Shown here piece by piece: positions 25,601-37,100 of a stretch of 64,000 bases of DNA (position 1 is its first letter; the number at the start of each line of letters is the position of its first letter). The position numbers were made by a program, and so were the translations under genes. The DNA is taken from assembly GCF_947623445.1 (NCBI RefSeq), contig NC_135241.1, positions 18,230,501-18,294,500 on the forward strand, in the 5' to 3' direction. The notes below the pieces were generated by a model, which saw only the letters and a list, made by a program, of their open reading frames with translations, did no database searches and was not told the origin of the DNA. Source of the DNA: Clavelina lepadiformis. Taxonomy: Eukaryota > Chordata > Ascidiacea > Aplousobranchia > Clavelinidae.

Positions 25601-27764
25601 CGAAGGGACTTCTTATCTGTGCGAGGAATGTGATCATAGGGAAGTACCGAAAGAGGTCGAAGTCGTTCCTCAACCTCCGAGTGCTCCTCCCGGACACACT
25701 TATTATCTAACTCTACTCAAAGATAGTCTGTTGGTCAAAGTCGGTAAGTGTCGCTATGGAACCAATAAAGTTTTTTAATGTTTTAATTACCATTTTAAAC
25801 AGAATCAACATTTTATTTTGTCAAATATTATTGTTTTCCTTTTTCGTTCATCGTTTGGTTTTACGTGTTTTCAGTATTTTGTTTGTGAACTAACAATATC
25901 AAATTCAAATTAAATTTTAGATTTTAGATTTTAGTGCCTGAAAGATAAATTTAAAATCTGTGTTTTTTTCGATCATCAGGAGATTGTGCTCGCTTGATTC
26001 ACGATCATTGCTTACGTCAACGATCTTCAAACAATCCTCCAGTTCGGTCCTCCTACAGGCTTCAGTCCCACTCCACTTCAGATCGCATGGACTTCTTCAG
26101 GATCAAGAAGTTATGGACCGACGACAAGTAAGCAGCTTCTGTCGAATTGTCTCAGTCAAATTTTCGAGGAAGTCAATTAGGAAAACAAATTTATTTAAAA
26201 AAACGCTCGAGACAGTTTTACTTATTTTCTTAATTACGGAATTGTAAATATTTGCATTATATTCACTTTTTTGTAATCATAATTTCTTAATAATTGACGT
26301 TTTTTTAACTCTCCTATTAATTAATAATTAGATTATTTAATCATTTCGCCAAACATGGTTTATATTACAGTGGGGATAAGTTCGCTTACGGCCAGCACTA
26401 CATCCGTCCCCACGATAGCAAGCATTCAGAATCTCGTCTTTTCTTCACAAACGAGCTCCTCGCCACCTCTTTCCATGAAATAGTTCCACTAGAAGCAGTC
26501 GTCAGTCTTATTTGTGTAATGGAGCTGGCAACATACAGACGAGGCAGACCGAAAGGTAAGATTGTCCAAAGAAGCAATCTTAAAAATTGATTATAGCATA
26601 ATTGGCGAAGCATTGAAAAACGTAATTTATTCGCAAACAAATGGAGCGTATCGTTGTGTTTGAACTTGTGACTGGGATAGTTTTGTTAATAAGCAAACTG
26701 TTGGGAAGTGTCGAAAGTAAGCTCAAACGCGTGAAATTCAACCAGGTTTTAAAGAAGCGGATTTATACATCTGCCAGCATCGAGTTGACCTGTCTTTCCG
26801 CATCGTGAACAAAGTGATAAGGACAAGTTATCCGATTTGCACAAAACCCCACGTCTTTGATGCGTTCCCCGTCCGCCTAACAACTGTTAGAGATTTTCAG
26901 GTAAGTGTCGAAATTTGAGCTCGTTTTCATTTTTCCAGGGATTTATTACTACACTACGTTGTTGACTATTACGTAGAGATGCATGCTACGTGACATCATA
27001 GAGTAGGTGATAGAAGCAAGTTCGATTTCGGTGCTAACCGAACTTTCCAGTTGATCGATAGACATTACATTTATGATGACAATAAACATCACTTTTAAAA
27101 TGGCAGGTTCCGGAGCAGTTTAGAAAAACCCAATCTCGACGCACTCAGTGGTTTAAATCGATCGACAGAAATACGAAGTCTGACGAAGGTAGAACATTTT
27201 TTCCTCGATTACACACATTTGTTGTTTATAGCACTGGCATTTGTTTGCTGTGGCCAATACTGGCTGTTAATTAATATATTGGTGTATCCTTAACACAGAA
27301 CTTTGACACTTTAATGTTTGCAGAAGATAGCAGTGGCGATGAGACCGATGGAGGCAACAACGTTGACGAGATCGTGGGATTTGAAACCTTTTCCAGGGAC
27401 CCGGAAATGCAGAATTCGCCGACCGGAAGTGAACGTAACGTAAAAGAAAGGAGACTGGATGGGATACTAAGCAAATTAAGAAATAACGCGTCCACACGGG
27501 TAAGCGGATAAAGGGATTTGATATATTTTCAAAGTTTGACATGATAGTTACAACAAGTCCAAATTGGAATCGAACATCAGTAACATTGAATCGTTTGTGC
27601 AATGTGCAAACTGTAGGTTGATATTTTGGATATGTTCAATATAGCTTAACGATAACTTGATGTAAGGTATATCTTGCATTGTTTTGTCACTGTTAATGAA
27701 CATGAATTGGTCGTTTGAATGTTCTATGTGGTTAATTGCAGACGACATCGAGTGCTATGGAATG
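13618..27764 (+). CDS. ASH1L: ASH1/ASH1L histone-lysine N-methyltransferase
   Basis: Nuclear trithorax-group enzyme; the family dimethylates H3K36 and keeps genes active. Exons: 13618-13827, 14160-14337, 14412-15037, 15573-20555, 20704-20873, 20990-21085, 21782-21972, 22087-22243, 22420-22526, 22625-22793, 22891-23040, 23184-23340, 23429-23512, 23746-23815, 24132-24157, 24295-24422, 24579-24711, 24978-25094, 25259-25375, 25554-25743, 25980-26127, 26371-26555, 26746-26900, 27107-27188, 27324-27499, 27741-27764. All junctions are GT-AG and in phase, giving about 2942 aa; human ASH1L is 2969. Features by residue: four AT-hooks (near 806, 1529, 1711, 1767), a conserved [12 protein letters not shown] block (about 1321), AWS-SET-postSET (about 2152-2398), bromodomain, PHD and BAH. 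Alternatives: start 13639; exon 19 start 25157; readthrough of 27500 gives a stop three codons later. An in-frame TAG at 13600 argues that coding starts in this exon. Confidence 0.95.
17827..17936 (+). other. Poly-lysine / purine-tract segment of ASH1
   Basis: Inside the 4983-nt exon, about 36 codons are mostly AAG/AAA ([14 protein letters not shown], then [15 protein letters not shown]). The plus strand is almost pure purine here. It probably acts as a nuclear-localisation or DNA-binding basic patch. A second shorter patch near 18468-18495 (KKHKHKKKK) directly precedes the [12 protein letters not shown] block, matching the order basic patch then DPDFIAELEEL in human ASH1L. Confidence 0.7.
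22087..23223 (+). other. ASH1L: AWS-SET-postSET catalytic block of ASH1
   Basis: Four full exons plus the start of a fifth encode the methyltransferase core. The AWS cysteines are intact ([16 protein letters not shown]). In SET, the cofactor/pseudoknot motif reads [16 protein letters not shown] and is joined across the 22793/22891 intron. Post-SET reads [14 protein letters not shown]. The motif that is ELTYDYN in human ASH1L reads ELTCDYN here: TGC at 22991-22993, residue about 2330. This is the Phe/Tyr-switch position that sets methylation multiplicity in SET enzymes. The following loop reads NFHTF where human has NFHSF, within the known autoinhibitory segment. All other core motifs look functional. 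Confidence 0.9.
24295..26900 (+). other. ASH1L: Bromodomain-PHD-BAH block of ASH1
   Basis: Bromodomain: exons 24295-25094, containing [18 protein letters not shown] and, across the next junction, [21 protein letters not shown], which parallels human [20 protein letters not shown]. PHD finger: split at 25375/25554. Cysteine pairs CIC and CEKC, then WQH with CDC, then CEEC form the Cys4-His-Cys3 set. BAH: 25980-26900, with [33 protein letters not shown] and a YRRGRPKGF segment close to human TYCKGRPKGV. The order matches the vertebrate protein. Confidence 0.92.
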
Positions 27765-29268
27765 ATTGTGACGTCGCAGCTACAAGGAAGTAACGCACCG
27801 CTTGTTACAGAAGTGTATTGCACTTTTTGATTTTGATTGAATATTAATCACGTGGATGTATGCTCTATCGGTGATGACGCCATTTTGATTGTAAATTGCA
27901 GTAACTGTCATATTGCGTGCACGTTGTGTATTCTTTTGCACGCAGAAGGCCGGTTATGATGATTATAACGCACTTAAATCAGGAAAACACAAACAGCAAA
28001 TTCCAGCCAGCGTTTATATTTTAGTTCAAACACCATTTAAAAATACTTCTACGGTAAATTCGGCCGTTCTTGCCTATTGGACCATAACACACCATTACGT
28101 AGATCAAATGTTGATGAAATTTGTTGAAGTTATTTTATTCGTTGGAATCATAAAACTTTTCATTAAACATTTTGCCATTAATGAAATGAACGTTGTATAT
28201 CACAGCATATGAATGCTGACCTATGGTCCCTTCAAGACTGAGCTGTGATCTTGTGCGGGTGTGCCCACACACACCAGTTTTGTAAGTCCTTTATAAACCT
28301 GAAATTTTTTAGCATTCGTTGCGCACATCCCTTTGGCAGTGGGTTAAAACTTGTAAACAACAATAACAAGTTGGTGCACATGGCCAGATATTACTCGAAG
28401 GGATCATTGATGAGCCCTTTTCAAAACCTTCTTTGCGTATTTTTCCGCATAACTTGTGCAACTTCTCTCAAGTATTATCGTTTCGTATCAAATTCTATGG
28501 ATGTTGCGTTTATAAACCGCAAAACTAACCTAACAAGGTGCATCGTCACATTTTTGTTTATTTTTACGTCTTTCCGTTAAGCTTGAAACGTGTTGCAGAA
28601 TGAGTCAGTACCTAACCTTGCTTTTGAGTCCAGGCTCTGCGACTTTTGTGAAACTTTCAGTTCACCTGCTGACGTAATGTCTGCAGCAAAATAATGCACC
28701 CTCGCTGTCTGTTGGCAAGTGTAAGTGTTTCGTTAATTTTGCTTGATCGAAACCAATCTTTACGCGCCAAGGTGTTTATATTTTGCGCAGGTGTAATATT
28801 TTTTACGAATTTATCGTTCTTACAGCTATTACGTTATCGTTGAGCGATCGACTATCTTTGCAAGTTAATCTTGTGCGCGTGTGTACAGTTAATTCGCTTT
28901 TTATAGTTTTAATGATGTTTGAAAACAGGCGCGTTTCCATTTAAATACAAACGTGCGGCGTTAATTAGCAATCTCTTTCTGCTTGCTTTGTCGTAATTTT
29001 TGCGCTTACAAGGTTTTTTTGATCATGCCCTTTGCAACCGGCGTTGTTTTCGGCCAGTAGGTGTCGTAGGTATAGGAGTTATTTTGATAGTTCCAATCAA
29101 TTGTGGTCTCACATGCTTTCATGCGCGCTTTGTGTATTTTTATGTTGTTCTCTTACCAGAAATTCCCGCTTGTTGCCCCTGAAATTGACATAGATATAAT
29201 CTCTTGTATAATCTGTACAGTTTTACATACGAGCTTGAAAATGTGCATTTTTATGCTGGCAAGGTAAC
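27765..29268. other. Likely ASH1 3' UTR; no separate gene seen
   Basis: Frames of about 100 codons at 27913-28212 and 28245-28580 resemble no family and lack splice-consistent partners. No AATAAA follows the ASH1 stop closely, so the 3' UTR may run to the signal at 29269. The block ends about 290 bp before the convergent proteasome-activator gene's poly(A) signal. Confidence 0.4.
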
Positions 29269-29274
29269 AATAAA
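29269..29274 (+). terminator. Candidate ASH1 poly(A) signal
   Basis: AATAAA is followed within 35 bases by a GT-rich run (TGTAATGTTTCGTGTG), the usual layout of a cleavage site. Assignment to ASH1 assumes a 1.5-kb 3' UTR. Confidence 0.35.
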
Positions 29275-29557
29275 AGCGTGAACAATGTAATGTTTCGTGT
29301 GCTCTCACTTTAGGGTCTGCAGCATCACAGGCGATAACAGCTGCAGCTACAAAGTAGGTAAATTGCTGTATGTCTCAGCTGTAGCGATTAACGTGATAAT
29401 GAATCCAAGAAACAAAACAATGAAAAAGTCATCCTACTCCTAAACCAACCGAGTTTAAAGGCTGCCGATCATAATCCAATTGCGATGTATAATGTGAAAA
29501 AACCAATCACTTACTGCATTCAATCATTGGCATATTCTTAGCAAGATAACAAAACCG

Positions 29558-29563
29558 TTTATT
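29558..29563 (-). terminator. Poly(A) signal of the proteasome-activator gene
   Basis: TTTATT on the plus strand reads AATAAA on the minus strand. It begins only 13 nt after the TAA stop (29577-29579), which implies a very short 3' UTR. Confidence 0.6.
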
Positions 29564-29576
29564 ATAGAACTCGATT

Positions 29577-30407
29577 TTAATAAATGCTGTGAATTGCACT
29601 TTGGTTCCTTGGCGATTTAATTTTGTCAATATTTTTGCTGATAAGATCGTGAACCGAAGAGCAGGCGTTTCGTAGCTCCGCAACCATTAACCTCAATCCT
29701 ACAAATTGTTTCTCGTCTTCCTCCTCAACAAAGCGAGTATAATCTTGCACCCCCGGCCGTTTAGTCAGTTGAGTTATAACTTTAGCCCTGGACAAAAAGT
29801 AAGAAGCTATTTCTTCCTGGTTGGACAAAAGATCCTGTTCCACAGTCTTCAACTCCCCCAACGTTTCTTCTTGAACCTGTAACAGAAAATCATATCGACC
29901 AGTGGGAAATTAGCCTGGATAATTTTTGAAAGCTTAAAATTTTTTTCAATACCATTATCAGACAAACTTTAAAAATATCCGTTTTCAGTCCATAAAAAGG
30001 GAGACTCTAAACCCTAAAACTACCTCTACTCCAAAATTATTTCCATCTTCAATTTTTGGTATTAGCAAAATGATCCACATTCTTAAGGTATTGACCGCCT
30101 CCAAAAGAGTGACAATTTCTGGTTTTAGTCGTTCAACCAAGCGAATAATATAATCGTTGGTGCCAAAAATACGCTGCCCTTTCACAGAGAGACTTGTTTC
30201 TCCAGACTGCATCGCATCCTTTTCTTCATTGTGCAGTTGCTTTAAGGACTCATGCGTTGAGTTTCTCACTCGGAAAATGTTCACCAGGTTGAAGTCTTGT
30301 TCCCTCAGTAATCCGTCCAATTCAACAAGTTTAAGAGGAAAAAATGAACCGATCAGTCTTTCTGCTTCTTCACAAATACGATTCTTGAATTCTTCTTGGG
30401 AATCCAT
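29577..30407 (-). CDS. PSME3: PA28/REG proteasome activator subunit (PSME3-like)
   Basis: PA28 subunits form heptameric rings that cap the 20S proteasome and open its gate without ATP. Two exons: 30407-30024 (128 codons) and 29876-29577 (99 codons plus stop), joined at VE|VQEET in phase 0; total 227 aa. The activation-loop region reads LLIPKIEDGNNFGVEVQEET, near-identical to vertebrate PA28. The C-terminal half keeps YFLSRAKVITQ, EDEKQF and LRLMVAELRN. The protein ends in Tyr, like PSME3, whose C-terminus docks in 20S alpha pockets. It is about 27 aa shorter than human PSME3, and the homologue-specific insert is short and lacks the KKRR nuclear signal. It may therefore be an ancestral or divergent gamma type. 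It lies tail-to-tail with ASH1 and head-to-head with AKAP1. Confidence 0.9.
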
Positions 30408-31930
30408 AAAAAAGCTTTAAATTTGCACTGGTCGATTTATTTGCATAACAAAATGTATTTGGTCATTTTCTCCAAAACCACAACTTACACACATGGTTCT
30501 ATGACGTAAATGACTTTTGTTACGTATTTCAAAGAGACGCAATACTTTGCAAAACGTTTAACTATTGTATAATTGCATACATTATTTTCAATTATGATAG
30601 GAAAATGGAAAAAATATGTTGACGGAAAAATAAAGTACGGTTTTTAATGCTGCAGTAGTTTACTTTTTGTAGAAGCAACTAAAAGTTTGCAAACAAAATA
30701 CGTATATGAACGAACCAGTGTTGAAATAAGTTTACAAACAAGGACGATCAGTTGTTTTATTTTTACACACTGCTACGTTCTGCTCTGTTGGCTCTGTGTT
30801 TGTATTGAGGTAAAGCACATGGTACGAGACAACGTTTGACCTTCGCGTGTTCGCCGCTGTCCTCGCTCTTGAGAAAAACCTTGTGTATGTATTTCCTTTA
30901 GCTCATTTTACGGCCATTATGTCCTTATTGCTCAACTTTTTTTTATGGCACCAGTGCCAATCAATAAACCATTTAGCCTAGGCTGCCGAAATGTAGTTTT
31001 AACTTTCAGGCAATAGGCTAGCAGTAAATACTAAATAGACGTCACACATCTACAGTTAAGGAACTGTAGAGCTTGTGTGTTGACCTTTAAAAAGTTATAG
31101 CCTTAAGAGAAAAATAAACAGCTTGGATTTAGTATGTTACGTTAGTGGAGGATTAAATGGTTAAAAGGTTTTTATGGTATGGTAGGCCTAAACTCAAAAA
31201 ATTTTGACATTTGTATTATTATTATTATATAAATACTGCCTACCATTTTGAAATAATCTTGACATTTCAGTTGTTTCAGCTTTATGGGCTGGTTTATTAA
31301 AAAATACTTCTGTATGTGCAGAAGTCAGGTGGTATCGTGTGTTTTTCATCATTCCAATTATTTTTAGAGCCTTTTTGATTTACCAAGCTTTAATTTTGTT
31401 GGTAATATGCACATGTGGAAGTTGGTGTGAAAATGCTTAATAAAATGGTCTACAATTATAGAAGTATGATAAATCCGCCCATGTTCATTGTTGTTAGCAA
31501 GTAACTTCAAACATATCAGATTAATAAATCCAACACCACAAATTCTGCCATGACAGCATTGGATTATAAATAATTGTTAGAGATCGGTATATATGAATCC
31601 AAACTCAAATAAAAATTTGTCAAATATGATTTAAGTAGAAGACTTAAACAAATAAAAATACTAACAAGGTAAATCCAATTGCAATATTACCTAGAACAGG
31701 GTGTCCAACCTTTTTGGCCAAAGGGCCACATTCGATTTACGGATGATTGCGCGGGCCACTTGAGTGTTTACTGCTAATTTCGAATTAAAACCCTCATACC
31801 AAAATTCTAATCTTAGAAATAAATTGTGATGCAATAAAATTAACTTGAACTGTTGTGCACCTCTGCACTAGAGACTATAGTATATTATCTATCTATTGCT
31901 CTATTATCTCTACTATCTATTGCTCTATAG

Positions 31931-32441
31931 CAGGGGTGGCCAAACTGCGGCTCTCGAGCCGCATGCGGCTCTTTGAGCTTTTAATTGCGGCTCTTTAATG
32001 AATTAGCATTGTTGAATTAGACATGCATTTTCCCGGTCTAGACGAGTTGTTTGATCAGATTATGAAACGATGCGTTCTATCACACGTAGTAACAATAGGC
32101 TCATTGTTAGTAATAATCAAATTACACTCCAAAAAGTACATTATTGTATAGAAGTGTGCTAACTTGTACACTGTAGTTAAGTAAGCTGTCAGATTGAAGC
32201 TCTACGTCAGGCCTGACCTAGTTTTAAGTCTTGGTTACGGTTATACTAATAATTGCAAAAAGAGTTGGTGAAGCCCAGGTGGAGACTCATAGTATCACTA
32301 CGCAGCACTAACGTTTATCAATAGCTACACTTCGTTGTGAGTGAAAAAATTCGTGTTTTTTATTGTGTTTGTGTTGTGGCTCTTTTAAAACTGGAATTTG
32401 TTATATGCGGCTCGAGCATGAAGCAGGTCTGGCCACCCCTG
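31931..32441. mobile_element. Nested hAT-type MITE, copy 1 (511 bp)
   Basis: Starts CAGGGGTGGCCAAACTGCGG and ends TGGCCACCCCTG. Target duplication CTCTATAG is perfect at 31923-31930 and 32442-32449. The left end carries a subterminal palindrome CTCTCGAGCCGCATGCGGCTC. There is no coding potential. It lies inside the outer element, so it inserted later. Confidence 0.92.
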
Positions 32442-32463
32442 CTCTATAGTATAGACTATAGAG

Positions 32464-32929
32464 CAGGATTGGGCAAACTACGGCCCGCGGGCCGCATGCG
32501 GCCCGCCGGCACTTGCAGAAACTCCTACTCATCACTTATTGTTTTAATTAGACAGGTTACATGACAAAATATTATTCCCTTTTCGAGTGTGTTTTTCTCT
32601 TCACTTTCAGTGTGTAAACACACACACGTCAGTCGCGCATGTATTGCAACATGCTCTCAGCAACTAGCCGTACACTTCTCACGCATTGTTTGATTCAATT
32701 GTTTGATCATAAAATACAAATACGGTAGCGGCTACTGTAGGCCTTTGTGATGATGATTGCATAGCTTTAAACGTAACTGAGTGTGAAATACAAAAATTTT
32801 GTTTAATATGAATATGCGTTTATTTACACACCGGGTAAATTTTCCTACTTTGCAATGAGAGTGTGCGGCCCCCCGGCTGCAACATTTTTTCAAATGTGGC
32901 CCTCAGTACAAAAAGTTTGCCCACCCCTG
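32464..32929. mobile_element. Nested hAT-type MITE, copy 2 (466 bp), different subfamily
   Basis: Starts CAGGATTGGGCAAACTACGG and ends GTTTGCCCACCCCTG. Target duplication CTATAGAG is perfect at 32456-32463 and 32930-32937. The subterminal sequence is GC-rich (GGCCCGCGGGCCGCATGCGG). Its target duplication is the exact reverse complement of that of the neighbouring element. No transposase is encoded. Confidence 0.92.
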
Positions 32930-34122
32930 CTATAGAGCAATAGACAAAAAAAGCAAACAATAAATACCAATTTCTTGAAATGTAAGTTCGCCATAAATTA
33001 CATAGGCGATTCAGTTGATGATATAAGTCATTTCGAAAAATACCGCACGGGCCACTCAGAACCTTCCCGAGGGCCAAATGTGGGCCACGGGTTGGACACC
33101 CCTGACCTAGAAGTTTACCAATTTAGTTAAAAAAATGATATATAGTTTGTAGCTTAGCTCAAACAAAGGTAACATTCCTAACACTGAAAGTCATTTTCAA
33201 AACAAATTTAGTTTCTCAATCACTATTTAAACCTATTTTTAAAGGAAACTGTTAGCAATTGTGCTATTTAAGCCAAATGGGGCACTATGTTGTTAAAATT
33301 TTATGATTTGGTGCTCATGCTAATAGATTCAAAACTCTTTCATGTTGGCTGAAATATTTATGTTTGCGCAAATCTGAATGTCTAACCTGAATACTGATAA
33401 CATAGAATGTGTGGCATAACGACAATTTGGCACATAAGCCAACTTTCTGTGCCAACGATATCTGGCATATTATGCAAGCTTCCTAATAGCAGAATTAAGT
33501 TAGGAGATTAAATTCATTTTAAACCTTGTCTTCTTATTGTAATAAAAAACACAGCGTTCATACTATGACTATCCAACTTAGTTTTAGGGTCTCTTTAAAC
33601 ACACTCACTGCATTTTTAGTACATAAACTTTAGGAAACAAACTTTATAAATTGTGGGGCGCTACTTTGCTTTTAAATATCTATACGTTTTTTGCCAAAAG
33701 AGTACATGTTTATTACTGTACCTACCCAATTCCCATCTACATTCTCTGTTCAGCGTTTCTGGTTAAAGATACCTTATTTGAACAAAGTGACTGGTTGTAG
33801 GTAGTCGTTAAAATTTATCAGTCATTTACACAACATACCAAAATTACAGTTTAAAATTACTTCTGGCTTAATGGCATAGTAGTGTTCGTATTTCCTGTTC
33901 AGTTCACACATCAGTTGGTATCAGTTAATTGGTGTCTACTCTTATGTAAATGTGTAAGTCGATTATATGTGCTTGTTCGTACGGGAATGATTGAGCTAAC
34001 GCCATTTGATTATTTTTACTTCTAAAGAATGATACAAACATATTAATAATGGAATGAGTATATGAATATTACTTCATTTGAATCAGAAATTTGTTTTTGA
34101 ATAATTTACTACTGTTGGCTCT

Positions 34123-34140
34123 ATGATTGACACAAAATGA
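34123..34140 (+). promoter_or_regulatory. AKAP1 upstream ORF overlapping the start codon
   Basis: ATG ATT GAC ACA AAA TGA encodes MIDTK. Its stop overlaps the AKAP1 ATG in the arrangement ATGA (main ATG 34137-34139). This favours termination-reinitiation or reduced translation of AKAP1. The layout is certain, provided the leader includes this segment. Confidence 0.6.
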
Positions 34141-37100
34141 AGCAATGGCAGCAGTCTCACCTAATCATCACTGCAACCACCATTCCCATTGCTTTGTTGA
34201 TTGGCTGGTGGGTTTATAAAAAGACGGTTAGAGGTAGAAAATCTTCACATGGCGGTCCTGAAGACTCGCAATCCCAGGGCAGTTCACCCATTGATAATTC
34301 AAAACCCTTAAGAGTAGAAAAGAAATCTTTATATGAAGATGTTGGATGCTGCAGTGATGAAGAAAATATTCAGGTTGGTCTCCTCGCTGCCTCTGAAATG
34401 CAAGAAGAAGACACCTTAACAGCTGAAAGACTGGAATCTGAAATGTTCGAGGAAGAGGAAGGGGATGCTGACATGATTAACCGTGCTGTTTCGGTGGAGA
34501 ATAACGCAGGTAAAGATTCTGAGGATTGTGTTGAAGAAGACTTCGAAGAAGGAGGAGATTGCAATGCTAATATTTTTAAGCAAGAAAATGTAAATCAAAA
34601 TGAACAAACAGCTCTTCTAGACATTGACCAGGCCAACATTTCAAATGACAAAATTGACAGCACTGTTATTCAGGAGTCTGTGGAATCTTCAAAAACGAAC
34701 TTTACAGAAAAATTCACCCAAGTTGCGGAGGCATATCCAGTGAATGAAGTGACAGCTTATCAAGTAATTTGCAGTGTTGTCACTTCATCAAATAATGAGG
34801 AACAATCGCCTGCCGAAACAGAAGATGAACCTGACTTAAATGATGTGGTTGCATCAGAGTCTGAGCAGCTAGTCTTAATCAAAGCAGCTGAAAGAATTAG
34901 CTCCAGTGACATTGAGACGTTAAACGAAGCTAAACAGATACCTGAAACTACAGACAATATTAATTTTGCAAGTGCTAATGAACTGGCAAGCAATAAAGGA
35001 ACTCCCATTCAAGAACAGTGTGAAACGCTTGTCCATTTTACATGTGAAGTCACTGATTCAGATAATGTAAAAACTACAGTTCCGACTATGGTGGCCCCCG
35101 ATCAAAGCAGTGATGGCATATGCAGTTTAGAAAGTCCTCTTACATCGGATTCGGATGACCAACAACACAAAGACACATTATTGTCGGGTTCTTGTAACTC
35201 TTTGAATGAACTGAGTGACTCTAAATGTATCAAATTACAAAAGAAAACATCTTCTGTTAACGGCACCAACTCAAATGGTTATTTATTAGACAATGAAAAA
35301 TGTGACACCGATGAGATGGCAACCGACACTATTATAAATAGCGATGTTAATAGAAACAACAGCAATAATGTAGGATTAAAACTCAACCACACTACCACTA
35401 ATGGCAATGGTCTGCATCATGAAGAGTGTCACGATAACACACTTGATAATGATGGTACATCTACAAATAATAATGAAGATCATGAGGAAAGCATTCACAT
35501 CTCTCAGACTAATGGTTGGGATATAAGCGAGCCAGACACAGGGTTAGATACACATGAAGTAAGTTGATACAACATGCCATTTGGTATAGCTGCTGTAAAA
35601 ATTTTTAGACATATACATACACTATTGAAGTGATGTGAAAAACACCTTTCCGCTTTTCGGAGTATATCATTGTAAGGTACCTACTTTTATGCGTGAACCT
35701 GTTTGTTTGTATTATACTGTACATAACCTGTACAGATTTCAATTTATTAAGTTCTTGCTTCCATCTTTTTCCAAAAAGGACTCTGCAAATGGAGAAGATA
35801 AAGAGTCAAGTGAGAAAAAGTCATCAGGGAGACCAAAATCTTTGCCATATCTTAGTATTAATGAAACTTCTACTGAAGATGAAGATGATAAGATGCAAGT
35901 CCATGTGGAATTCCCCTCAGTAATTCATATTATGCACATTTTGTAATACAGCAGCAACATATAATGAAGAATGTTAACACAAATTATTTCGTTTATACAG
36001 GAATTGGTTGGCTTGCTTATTGGCAAGATGGGACGAAATATTAAGCAACTTAAACAAGATTCTGGTGCCGATGTATATGTACACGCAGAACCATTTAGAG
36101 ATGATATTCAAGTTCTTCAAATTTGTGGTATGAGTATAACTTTTAAAATTGAGATAAACATAACTGATGTGTATTTCCATGTCGGCTTCTAAACTTTTTT
36201 AATAAACCATGATTTTTGATTCAGGAAGGTCATAAATACTTAATGTATATCTAAAAATTACTGACAATATCATGCATATTTACAGTAGGTATGTTTATTC
36301 ACTATTTAGGAACACAAAGTGAGGTGGAAAGTTGTGTAAGTCGCATCAAGCGACGTTTCAATGAAATTTCACTGACACCGTATGATGCGGATAAATTAAA
36401 ATATGCTTCACAAGAAAATTCATCTGTTGGTGTAGACAATTCAGCTTCACAAGTTCTATATCCAGTGCCCAACATATCTCAGGTAATTCTAGTGAAAGAT
36501 GTGTTCATGGCTTCCATAAACATTAGCTGTGTATATTATATTGCCTTGGATGTCTACTGTGTAGTGTAGCAGTTATATTATGGATGTTTATAGTGTATGA
36601 AGTGCTAAGTTGTCTACGTGAAGTGACTGTTTTGCATAACCAGTTTCCTGTTTGAAGCAATTAGTTTATGCAAGTCGTTGACTGGTTTAGTGAAGTCTCA
36701 TCCTTTGTTTGCTTTTAGAGCTTTTGGTATCTGCAAGTTTTGTTCAAAAATATGTTGGCTTTGTTACTTGATTTAGTTAGTAAACATTAGAAAAATTTCA
36801 TAATTAGCATATATCGGTAATTAAAAAGTTTTCATATCTTTGTATCAGTGAAAGTTCTTTTTATGCAAGCAAGTAATGTTTCATCAATTTATTGTTTATT
36901 TGAATAAGTTGCTTGACAAAATTATAGCAACAACGCAACAAAGTCAGACTAATTTAAATTTCGTTTTAAGCTGAGACTTCCTGATGGTATCACTGTTGAG
37001 GTGATAGTGTCGGCTATTGCTGCAGTGGATTGCGTATTCTTACAGCAGTATACCCACCCGACATTTCATTGCCTAGATAGTTTGGAACGTGCCATGGCCT

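Larger units (their letters stand above)
31697..33104. mobile_element. Outer hAT-type MITE split by two younger insertions
   Basis: Left end CAGGGTGTCCAACC (31697), right end GGTTGGACACCCCTG (33104). The flanking 8-bp target duplication is perfect: ACCTAGAA at 31689-31696 and 33105-33112. Subterminal GGGCCACA and TGTGGGCC motifs match in inverted orientation. Without the two nested elements and their duplications it is about 415 bp, non-coding and so non-autonomous. Eight-bp duplications and CAG...CTG ends identify the hAT superfamily. Confidence 0.9.
30408..34122. other. Divergent intergenic region between PSME3-like and AKAP1
   Basis: 3.7 kb without a gene, CpG-poor apart from the transposon termini. 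The middle (31697-33104) is a nest of three hAT-type elements, described separately. The rest is AT-rich, and I see no exon or RNA gene. It must hold the promoters of the two divergent genes, but no core element is obvious. Confidence 0.5.

Noticed and set aside
27913-28580. Two frames of about 100 codons downstream of ASH1
   Set aside because: No similarity and no splice partners. More likely 3' UTR.
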